Positions 54,870 to 61,951 of a DNA stretch of 64,000 nucleotides are shown here, piece by piece. Origin of the DNA: Flavobacterium luminosum (lineage in GTDB: Bacteria; Bacteroidota; Bacteroidia; Flavobacteriales; Flavobacteriaceae); assembly GCF_023635005.1 (NCBI RefSeq), contig NZ_JAMLJM010000002.1:124001-188000 (forward strand), read 5' to 3'. Positions within the stretch are counted from its first letter, which is position 1. Each line of letters begins with the position of its first letter. The translations under genes were made by a program, and so were the position numbers. Under the pieces are notes generated by a model, which saw only the letters and a list, made by a program, of their open reading frames with translations, was not told where the DNA came from and made no database searches.

Positions 54870-55743
54870 AAATTAGATTTGTTAATTTTAAATGTACTCG
54901 AAATTTGAGTAATATTAATTTAAGTAGAAGAGAAAAATCTTTCAATTCAAATGTTAGTTTTATCTGACTGTGAATTCTTCTTAATAAAGCTTGATGTTCA
55001 GATTTAGATTTGTTTAATGAAAAAACATTCTTTAAAATCCGATAGGTTGATGTATTAATTTTATGAGAACGTTTTTTATTGGCAAAAAAGGAATTTCCTA
55101 AAGAGTTTTCAAGTTCTCTTTTTTTTACAACTACTTTATCCAAATATTGTATGGGATATTTTCTAGAAGTTCTAATCCAAAGATCTAAATCTTCATAAGC
55201 CAAATTTTCGTTGTAGCCACCCAGTTCATCCAATAAACTCCTTTTAACCATTGATGCTGGTGTGCAGATTTTATTATACTGACCAACGATTGATTCGTAT
55301 AAATCTCCAGATGGTGCAGGCTGATTATAATAAAATCCTAAATGTTGTCCTTTCTCATTTATTAATTCAGCATTCCCGTAAACAATTTTAAGGTTTTTAT
55401 AAGAACTAGTATAAAAGGTGTTTATTAGTTCTGATATACAGTCTTTTTGCAATAAATCGTCAGCTGCCAGATCTATAATATAATCTCCTTTTGATAATTG
55501 TAGAAGCTTGTTAAAGGTTTTCGTATTGCCTAAGTTAGTTTGGTTAAAAACAAACGGAATTGTTGGATGATCTTTAAGCCATTCTGAAATAACAGTGACC
55601 GAATTATCAGTACTAGCATCGTCACCAATAATGAGTTCTACATTAGGATAAGACTGATTAAGGACAGAATTGAGACTCTCTAGGACATATTTTCCATGAT
55701 TATAGCATAAACAAATGACACTAACCAACGGATAATTTTGCAT
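54808..55743 (-). CDS. Glycosyltransferase family 2
   Basis: A 311-residue GT-A enzyme with VSVICLCYNHGKYVLESLNSV, LIIGDDASTDNS and IIDLAADDLLQKD as donor and metal site. The C-terminus runs 62 bp into the 3' end of the flippase gene on the other strand; the overlapping part (KNKQSTSTHTKNS-like tail) is low complexity. It is divergent from the GT4 gene at 55783 with only 39 bp between starts. Confidence 0.88.
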   Translation of the reverse strand: MQNYPLVSVICLCYNHGKYVLESLNSVLNQSYPNVELIIGDDASTDNSVTVISEWLKDHPTIPFVFNQTNLGNTKTFNKLLQLSKGDYIIDLAADDLLQKDCISELINTFYTSSYKNLKIVYGNAELINEKGQHLGFYYNQPAPSGDLYESIVGQYNKICTPASMVKRSLLDELGGYNENLAYEDLDLWIRTSRKYPIQYLDKVVVKKRELENSLGNSFFANKKRSHKINTSTYRILKNVFSLNKSKSEHQALLRRIHSQIKLTFELKDFSLLLKLILLKFRVHLKLTNLIFSEIFFSRNKQSTSTHTKNS

Positions 55744-55782
55744 AGACTTATTTAGTAGTTATATTAGCTGCAAATTAATAAT

Positions 55783-56883
55783 TTGTTTGTGGTAAATACA
55801 AGGACAAAATGTAAAATTGCTTTAGTAGGCTATTCTTTAAGTCATGGTGGACTCGAAAAAGTAATAGCTAATTTGTCCTTTATGTTAGGGAAAAATAATT
55901 TTGAGGTTCATACTATTATTCTGAGTGATGATATTGGATATGATTTCCATGGAAAGTTGGTGAATATTGAAAAGAACGTGGCAAAATATCCTTTTTCAAA
56001 ATTATCAAAATATGCCTACTTTTTTTTCTATCTCAGAAAACACAAGTTCGATTACATTATTGACTTACGTTATAGATTGAACCCTATAACCGAAATACTG
56101 ATTTGTAAATTGATTTACAATGCAAAAATTATTTTTGGAGTCCATAGCTCTAAAATTGATACTTATTTTTTTAAAAACCGATTTTTAACAAAGTTTATAT
56201 ACAGTAAGAATTATGCGATAGTTTGCGCATCAAAAGGAATTGAAGAGAAATTAAGAAATACTCATGTTTTAAGAAACATAGTAACAATTTATAATGGAAT
56301 TGATATTGCCGAAATTCAACAAAAATCAAAACAAGAAGTAGATCTTCCTTTTAAATTCATAATTTCGATTGGAAGATTTGAAAGACAAAACATCAAGCAA
56401 TTCGATAAACTGATTGAGGCTTATTTAGAATCGAATCTTAAAAATCAAGGTATTCATTTACTTATTATTGGTGATGGTATCACACAATCAGAGATGCAAC
56501 ATAAGTTTAGTAACGAAGAATATGTTCATTTCGTTGGTCATATTTCAAATCCGTATCCTTATATACATCAATCTGAGTTTTTGGTATTATCAAGTAAATA
56601 CGAAGGTTTTCCAATGGTTTTAATCGAATCGTTGGCTTCTGGTGTCCCAGTAATTTCATTTGATTGCCCTACAGGTCCCAATGAAATTATACTTCATGAA
56701 GAAAACGGTCTATTAGTTAGCGATCAAAATTTTGAAACTCTAAAAAAAGCCATGGAAAGAGGGGTAAATGATGTAGAGTTTTTAGAAAAATGTAAAAAAA
56801 GAGCAAAAGAATCCGTTGAAAAATTCGATTTTAAAGTAATTGCCAATAAATGGATAGAACTTTTTAATAAAAATATTGCATAA
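55783..56883 (+). CDS. Glycosyltransferase family 4 (GT-B fold)
   Basis: A 366-residue enzyme: KIALVGYSLSHGGLEKVIANLSF at the N-terminus, then FIISIGRFERQNIKQFDKLIEAY, LLIIGDGITQSEMQ, and the donor-binding SSKYEGFPMVLIESLASGVPVISFDCPTGPNE region (key E-G-F-P-M-V-L-I-E). The probable start is a TTG at 55783, or a GTG two codons on. It is followed by the FdtA-like gene after 1 bp. Confidence 0.9.
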   Translation: MFVVNTRTKCKIALVGYSLSHGGLEKVIANLSFMLGKNNFEVHTIILSDDIGYDFHGKLVNIEKNVAKYPFSKLSKYAYFFFYLRKHKFDYIIDLRYRLNPITEILICKLIYNAKIIFGVHSSKIDTYFFKNRFLTKFIYSKNYAIVCASKGIEEKLRNTHVLRNIVTIYNGIDIAEIQQKSKQEVDLPFKFIISIGRFERQNIKQFDKLIEAYLESNLKNQGIHLLIIGDGITQSEMQHKFSNEEYVHFVGHISNPYPYIHQSEFLVLSSKYEGFPMVLIESLASGVPVISFDCPTGPNEIILHEENGLLVSDQNFETLKKAMERGVNDVEFLEKCKKRAKESVEKFDFKVIANKWIELFNKNIA

Positions 56884-56884
56884 T

Positions 56885-57280
56885 ATGAATGTTGAAATTA
56901 TAGATATTCCCAAGGTAGAAGATTACAGAGGAAACTTGGGGATTATTGAAAAAAATACAATTCCTTTCGAAATAAAGAGGGTTTATTATCTATTTGATGT
57001 TCCTAGCAGTGCCCAACGAGGAGGACATGCACATAAAGAACAGCAAGCTTTAATGATAGCGCTTTCAGGTAGTTTCGATGTGTTGTTAGATGACGGAAGC
57101 GATAAAAAAACTATTACACTAAATAAGCCTGACAAAGGTTTGTTGATTCGTTCAAAAACATGGAGAGAATTAGACAATTTTTCCTCAGGAGCCGTTTGTT
57201 TGGTGATTTCTTCTGGAGAATTTGACGAAGAGGATTATATCAGAGAATATGAAGTTTTTTTAAAATACGTTACAACCTAA
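56885..57280 (+). CDS. dTDP-sugar 3,4-ketoisomerase (FdtA/WxcM-like cupin)
   Basis: A 131-residue cupin. DYRGNLGIIEKN and IKRVYYLFDVPSSAQRGGHAHKEQQ, with His48 and His50, match FdtA/QdtA-type isomerases that convert dTDP-4-keto-6-deoxyglucose to the 3-keto form. DRGGHAH-like RGGHAHK is the catalytic signature. It supplies the substrate of the aminotransferase at 51520. FdtA (galacto product) versus QdtA (gluco product) cannot be separated here. The ATG at 56885 is preferred to the upstream TTG. Confidence 0.88.
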   Translation: MNVEIIDIPKVEDYRGNLGIIEKNTIPFEIKRVYYLFDVPSSAQRGGHAHKEQQALMIALSGSFDVLLDDGSDKKTITLNKPDKGLLIRSKTWRELDNFSSGAVCLVISSGEFDEEDYIREYEVFLKYVTT

Positions 57281-58212
57281 TTATAAATAGTAAATTCCAA
57301 CCCTTTTTTATTTAAAAACCGTTTGAAGCGCAGTAGATTGATTAGTATAATTCTTGGCAAAAAATAAATAACTTTAAATTTAAAAGAAATATTTTCAGGA
57401 TGAATTGTAGAATAGAAATCGTGTGAAGTTTTAGAATCTCCTGCTATTTTATAATGTAAAGCATATTCTTTTCTGTAATTATCTAGAAATCGTTTTAAGG
57501 ATTTATTCTTTTTCTCTTTTTCATCAAATTGTTTCAGATCCGGAAGTGTTTTTTTGATGATAGGTGTTTTAGATAATTGATTTTCAATAGAAAAATTATA
57601 TTCAACAGTCATTATATTAGTAATTGCAACTGGATATTCTATTGCAATCTTGGTAAAAAGTTCTAAATCTTGACCACTAGAAACCTTGGTGTTAAATGAG
57701 TTATTACGAATTATTTTTTTAGGTATGCAAAGTGCAGAAGTTAATGCCACACGATATACTAAACTAGCCTCAAAAAAATCAGGAATAATTCCCCTAAACT
57801 GATTCGCGATTGCATAAGAAAAACTAGGTTGAAAAATATTTTTTTCAGATAATTGAATCAAATATCTGCTACAGTATAGACCACAATCAGGAAAATCATT
57901 GTAAAGATTGTATAACTCCTCCAAATGATTCTCCAACCAAAGATCATCTGCATCAAGAAATGCTATTACTTCACCGGTTGCTGCTTCTACACCAAAATTT
58001 CTAGCACTAGCAGCTCCTTTGTTCTCTTGATTGAAAATTTTTATACGAGGATCCTTTAGCGGTTCAACTTCTAAAAGACTGTTATCTGTACTTCCATCAT
58101 TTACAACAATAATTTCAAAATTCTGAAACGATTGTTTCAAAACATTCGTTAAAGTTTTTCGGATGAATTTTTCTTTATTGTAAAGCGGAATTATAACTGA
58201 AAAAAATGGCAT
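57277..58212 (-). CDS. Glycosyltransferase family 2
   Basis: A 311-residue GT-A enzyme with FFSVIIPLYNKEKFIRKTLTNV, IIVVNDGSTDNS and FLDADDLWLENH, the classical GT2 donor and metal sites. Its stop overlaps the convergent FdtA-like gene by 4 bp. It immediately follows the next GT2 gene on the minus strand, so rlmH-GT2-GT2 form one unit. Confidence 0.92.
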   Translation of the reverse strand: MPFFSVIIPLYNKEKFIRKTLTNVLKQSFQNFEIIVVNDGSTDNSLLEVEPLKDPRIKIFNQENKGAASARNFGVEAATGEVIAFLDADDLWLENHLEELYNLYNDFPDCGLYCSRYLIQLSEKNIFQPSFSYAIANQFRGIIPDFFEASLVYRVALTSALCIPKKIIRNNSFNTKVSSGQDLELFTKIAIEYPVAITNIMTVEYNFSIENQLSKTPIIKKTLPDLKQFDEKEKKNKSLKRFLDNYRKEYALHYKIAGDSKTSHDFYSTIHPENISFKFKVIYFLPRIILINLLRFKRFLNKKGLEFTIYN

Positions 58213-59109
58213 TTATTTATTCTTTATATAACAAAAGTAACCTAATTTATATAAATCAAATACAAGTAAATGAGGATTAGAGGATAAAAGATTCTTTTCA
58301 GCCTTGGTTTGAAAAGATATAAATAAAAATGATATCGTACGATTTAATTTCAATAGAGAAATTAACCGATATGCTTTTTGGATTTTAGATTCGAGGGAGT
58401 TTAAAATTTTATGTTCATCAATATATTTTAGTGTATCTAAAGCTTTTTTGGTTTTGTTTAAAAAGACCTTAGAAGTTTCATAGTTTAGATGATAGGTTGG
58501 ATTATTAATTTGATTAATGGTGATGTTTTTAGCTTTTAATTGTTTTATAAAAACTAAATCTTCATAACCATATTCAATGATTCGTTGATCAAAAGGTATC
58601 GAGTTTAAAATTGATTTATGTATAATTATATTGGAAATCAGTGCAGTATTATAGGGGTTTTTTAGTCTAATTTTAAAAGAAATTTCTTCTCTCTTTTTTC
58701 CGTATTTCCAACGTAACAATTGCGTTTGCTCTGGTGGTTCATTCTTATAACAAATACCGCCAAAATGGACATAATAGTTATTTCGTGTAATGTTAACTAT
58801 GTAATTCGTTATAAAGTTTTTATTTTTTGGAAAGGTATCACTATCCATAAATAATAACCATTCAAAACGCGCTTTTTTAGCCAGTAAATTCCTTATACCT
58901 GCACGTCCAATGTTACATTTGTTTTCTTCAAAAAGTGATTTAGAGAGTAGATTGATTTTTCTGTTTTCCTCTAAACTATTTTCCTCAGTAGAACCATCAT
59001 CCAAAACGATTATTTCGTAGTTGATTTCGGCTTTTTCACATTGTTCATGAATTTCTTTTACTAGAGGAAATGCGTTGTAGTTATAAGTTGGAATTAATAC
59101 AGATAACAT
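58213..59109 (-). CDS. Glycosyltransferase family 2
   Basis: A 298-residue GT2-like protein: MLSVLIPTYNYNAFPLVKEIHEQ, IIVLDDGSTEENS and LLFMDSDTFPKNKN (DxD in MDSDT). YEDLVFIKQL is a likely catalytic acid segment. It abuts rlmH and the following GT gene with no spacing, so it is co-translated with them. Confidence 0.88.
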   Translation of the reverse strand: MLSVLIPTYNYNAFPLVKEIHEQCEKAEINYEIIVLDDGSTEENSLEENRKINLLSKSLFEENKCNIGRAGIRNLLAKKARFEWLLFMDSDTFPKNKNFITNYIVNITRNNYYVHFGGICYKNEPPEQTQLLRWKYGKKREEISFKIRLKNPYNTALISNIIIHKSILNSIPFDQRIIEYGYEDLVFIKQLKAKNITINQINNPTYHLNYETSKVFLNKTKKALDTLKYIDEHKILNSLESKIQKAYRLISLLKLNRTISFLFISFQTKAEKNLLSSNPHLLVFDLYKLGYFCYIKNK

Positions 59110-59583
59110 CTACTGATGATGATAAGGTTCGTTACGCAAGATAGTAAATCCGCGATACAATTGCTCAATAAAAAACAAACGTACCATTTGATGCGAAAAG
59201 GTCATGGCGGAAAGTGAAATTTTACCATTGGCTTTTTTATAAACTTCGTCACTAAAACCGTAAGGTCCACCAATAACAAACACTAATGTTTTAACCCCTG
59301 AATTCATTTTTTTCTGCAATTCCTCGCTAAAACTGATGCTAGAGAAGGTTTTTCCATTTTCGTCTAGAAGGATTAGCTGATCAGTATTGGTTAATTTGGA
59401 TAAGATCAATTCGCCTTCTTTTTCTTTTTGCTGTGACTCACTCAGATTTTTAACATTTTTGATGTCTGGAATGATTTCAAGATCAAATTTGATGTAAAAA
59501 GACAGACGCTTTGTGTAATCATCAATCAATGTCTGAAGATTTTTATTATCCGTTTTGCCAATGGCCAATAGTTTAATGTTCAT
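59110..59583 (-). CDS. rlmH: 23S rRNA (pseudouridine1915-N3)-methyltransferase
   Basis: A 157-residue SPOUT methyltransferase. MNIKLLAIGKTDNKNLQ is the family start and VFVIGGPYGFSDEVYKKANGKISLSAMTFSHQMVRLFFIEQLYRGFTI... (key GGPYGF, LSxMTFSHQ, EQLYR) the SAM knot. The ATG at 59583 is chosen; the frame is open 21 codons upstream but a good promoter lies in that stretch. It heads a transcript with two glycosyltransferases, an unusual partnership. Confidence 0.96.
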   Translation of the reverse strand: MNIKLLAIGKTDNKNLQTLIDDYTKRLSFYIKFDLEIIPDIKNVKNLSESQQKEKEGELILSKLTNTDQLILLDENGKTFSSISFSEELQKKMNSGVKTLVFVIGGPYGFSDEVYKKANGKISLSAMTFSHQMVRLFFIEQLYRGFTILRNEPYHHQ

Positions 59584-59604
59584 TTTTAGTAAGTTGCAAA
59601 ACGA

Positions 59605-59634
59605 CAAAGTTACAAACTTGAAAAGCTTTGTCAA
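59605..59634 (-). promoter_or_regulatory. Promoter of rlmH
   Basis: On the minus strand a -33 TTG at 59632-59634 and -7 TAACTTTG at 59605-59612 are spaced by 19 bp, a full Flavobacterium consensus. The ATG follows 21 bp after the -7 element, which confirms the shorter rlmH start. Confidence 0.75.
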
Positions 59635-59702
59635 ATAATAAAGCAAGAAATAACTAAATCCACTTTTTTCCTTATTTTAGCAGTCCATATAAATTATGCT
59701 GT

Positions 59703-60560
59703 ATGATTTCAGAAGCTCAATTTCAAGAAGAATTACTTTCTCTTATAAAAAACGGAATCAGAGAAGATATAGGACCAGGCGATTATAGTTCTTTGGCTTG
59801 TATCCCAGATTCTGCCATGGGAAAAGCCAAACTTTTGGTAAAAGACCAAGGAATAATTGCAGGTGTCGAGTTTGCTAAAATGATATTTAGTCATGTAGAT
59901 CCAACATTGCAAGTTGAAACATTCATGCATGATGGTACTCCGGTGCAACACGGTGATGTGGTTTTTCATGTTTTTGGAAGTTCACTATCTATTTTAAAAG
60001 CGGAACGATTAGTATTGAATTCTATGCAGCGAATGAGTGCTATAGCAACAAAAACCTATGGTTATGTGAAGCTTTTGGAAGGTACAAATACCAAAATTTT
60101 AGATACTCGTAAAACCACTCCTGGTTTTCGCGCTGCCGAAAAATGGGCAGTTAAAATTGGAGGAGGAGAAAATCATCGATTTGCCTTGTATGACATGATT
60201 ATGCTTAAAGACAATCATATTGATTTTGCTGGAGGTATTACACAAGCAATCCACAAGACAAAGCAATATCTTGAAGAGCATAATTTAGATTTGAAAATCA
60301 TTGTAGAAGCAAGAAATTTGGCCGAAATAGAAGAAATTCTTGAATCTGAAGGAATCTATAGAATCCTTATCGATAATTTTAACTTTGAAGACACTAAAAA
60401 GGCAGTCGCTTTAATTGGTGATAAATGTCTAACAGAATCATCGGGGAATATCAATGAAAAGACGATTCGTCAATATGCAGAATGTGGTGTAAATTATATT
60501 TCTTCAGGAGCATTAACACATTCTATCTACAACATGGATCTTAGTCTAAAGGCTTTTTAA
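59703..60560 (+). CDS. nadC: Nicotinate-nucleotide pyrophosphorylase (carboxylating)
   Basis: A 285-residue NAD-synthesis enzyme: quinolinate and PRPP give nicotinate mononucleotide and CO2. DTRKTTPGFRAAEKWAVKIGGGENHR (key KTTPG and GGGxNHR) and MLKDNHI are signatures, with ESSGNINEKTI at the phosphate site. It is immediately followed by the BrkB gene. Confidence 0.96.
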   Translation: MISEAQFQEELLSLIKNGIREDIGPGDYSSLACIPDSAMGKAKLLVKDQGIIAGVEFAKMIFSHVDPTLQVETFMHDGTPVQHGDVVFHVFGSSLSILKAERLVLNSMQRMSAIATKTYGYVKLLEGTNTKILDTRKTTPGFRAAEKWAVKIGGGENHRFALYDMIMLKDNHIDFAGGITQAIHKTKQYLEEHNLDLKIIVEARNLAEIEEILESEGIYRILIDNFNFEDTKKAVALIGDKCLTESSGNINEKTIRQYAECGVNYISSGALTHSIYNMDLSLKAF

Positions 60561-61505
60561 ATGAATGAAGTTCGAAAAATACTCGACAAAATTCCCCTTG
60601 TAAAGCAATTGATAATACTCTTAGATAATATCAAATTGCCATGGTTGCATGGGGTTTCTTTGTATGATTTAATCGAATTTTACCTCGTTGGAATTCTGAA
60701 AGGAGGAATAAGTTATCGAGCGGCAGCTATTGCTTTTAGTTTTTTTATGGCGTTGTTCCCTTTCGCATTATTTGTTCTAAACTTGATTCCATATATTCCT
60801 ATTGAAGGATTTCAGCAAGATTTTTTACATTTTGTAAAAGATAATGTACCGCCCACGACTTTTGCTGCCATAGAAAAAATTATTAATGATATTTTGCACA
60901 ATAGTCATTCTGGCTTATTGTCTGGAGGGGTTATATTATCTGTATTCTTGATGACTAATGGTGTTAATGCGGTTATGAATGGCTTCGAAACGTCATTGCA
61001 TATCACTCACAAAAGAACATATCTGAGTCAATATTTTGTGGCGCTGTTAATTTCGTTGTTTTTTGTGTTGATTTTAATCGTGACAGTTTCCGCTATAATT
61101 GTCCTTGAAATTGTTATTCAGCAAACTATTATTCAGGATGTTTTAACGAGTAAAATTTCAGAAAAAATCTCATTATTAGAATTTGGACGATATATTTTTG
61201 TTGTTTTAATGATTCTTTTGGCTACGGCTACATTATTCAAATACGGAATAAAACAAACCAGTAAACGAAAACTAATCACAATAGGTACAGTATTTACCAC
61301 GATATTAATTTTGGTATCTTCTTATTTTTTTGGAATTTGGGTGGTCAAATTTTCAAAATATAACGAACTTTATGGATCCATTGGTACACTTTTGGTAGTA
61401 ATGTTCTACCTGTGGATTAACTGTATGGTGTTGTTGCTTGGTTTTGAACTAGATGCTTCCATTAATAAATTAAAAACTCATCCTACAAAAGACCCTCATC
61501 TTTAA
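60561..61505 (+). CDS. YihY/BrkB family membrane protein
   Basis: A 314-residue protein with six or so helices, with YRAAAIAFSFFMALFPFALFVL and ILSVFLMTNGVNAVMNGF as BrkB/YihY signatures. It is not an RNase despite older naming of the family. Its function is undefined, possibly transport. It abuts nadC (stop then ATG). Confidence 0.92.
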   Translation: MNEVRKILDKIPLVKQLIILLDNIKLPWLHGVSLYDLIEFYLVGILKGGISYRAAAIAFSFFMALFPFALFVLNLIPYIPIEGFQQDFLHFVKDNVPPTTFAAIEKIINDILHNSHSGLLSGGVILSVFLMTNGVNAVMNGFETSLHITHKRTYLSQYFVALLISLFFVLILIVTVSAIIVLEIVIQQTIIQDVLTSKISEKISLLEFGRYIFVVLMILLATATLFKYGIKQTSKRKLITIGTVFTTILILVSSYFFGIWVVKFSKYNELYGSIGTLLVVMFYLWINCMVLLLGFELDASINKLKTHPTKDPHL

Positions 61506-61521
61506 ACTTTAAACTTTAAAC
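61501..61521 (+). repeat. Three perfect 7-bp tandem repeats (TTTAAAC)
   Basis: TTTAAAC is repeated three times, followed by a degenerate TATAAAT. The array includes the stop of the BrkB gene and lies 7 bp before the DUF2147 ATG at 61529, where it could alter spacing. Confidence 0.85.
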
Positions 61522-61528
61522 TATAAAT

Positions 61529-61951
61529 ATGAAAAAAACAGCGTTACTATTATTATTCTTGGGTTGTATTCAAATGAATGCACAATCGGTATTGGGCAAA
61601 TGGAAAACGATAGACGATAAAACAGGAAAAGCCAAATCGATTGTAGAGGTTTACGAATCGAATGGTAAAGTTTTTGGCAAAGTTATCGAGATTTTAGACG
61701 CAGAAAAACGCGACAAAAAATGCGATAAATGCGAAGGAACAGATAAAAATAAGCCAGTTTTAGGCATGTTGATTATCAAAGGACTATCAAAAGATGGTGA
61801 TGAATACAATGGCGGTAAAATATTAGATCCAGAGACAGGAAATCTATACAAATGTTTTATTAAATTAGACAATAAGGATAAACTCTTAGTTCGTGGTTAT
61901 ATGGGTATTTCATTAATTGGTCGTTCACAAAATTGGAATAGAGTTCGATAA
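61529..61951 (+). CDS. DUF2147 domain-containing secreted protein
   Basis: A 140-residue protein with a signal peptide (MKKTALLLLFLGCIQMNAQ) and the DUF2147 pattern: VLGKWKTIDDKTGKAKSIVEVY, KVFGKVIEIL, CDKCEGTDKNKPVLGMLII and the NGGKILDPETGNLYKC motif, then GYMGISLIGRSQNW. These are small beta-barrel-like envelope proteins of unknown role. Its stop is directly followed by the priA ATG. Confidence 0.92.
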   Translation: MKKTALLLLFLGCIQMNAQSVLGKWKTIDDKTGKAKSIVEVYESNGKVFGKVIEILDAEKRDKKCDKCEGTDKNKPVLGMLIIKGLSKDGDEYNGGKILDPETGNLYKCFIKLDNKDKLLVRGYMGISLIGRSQNWNRVR

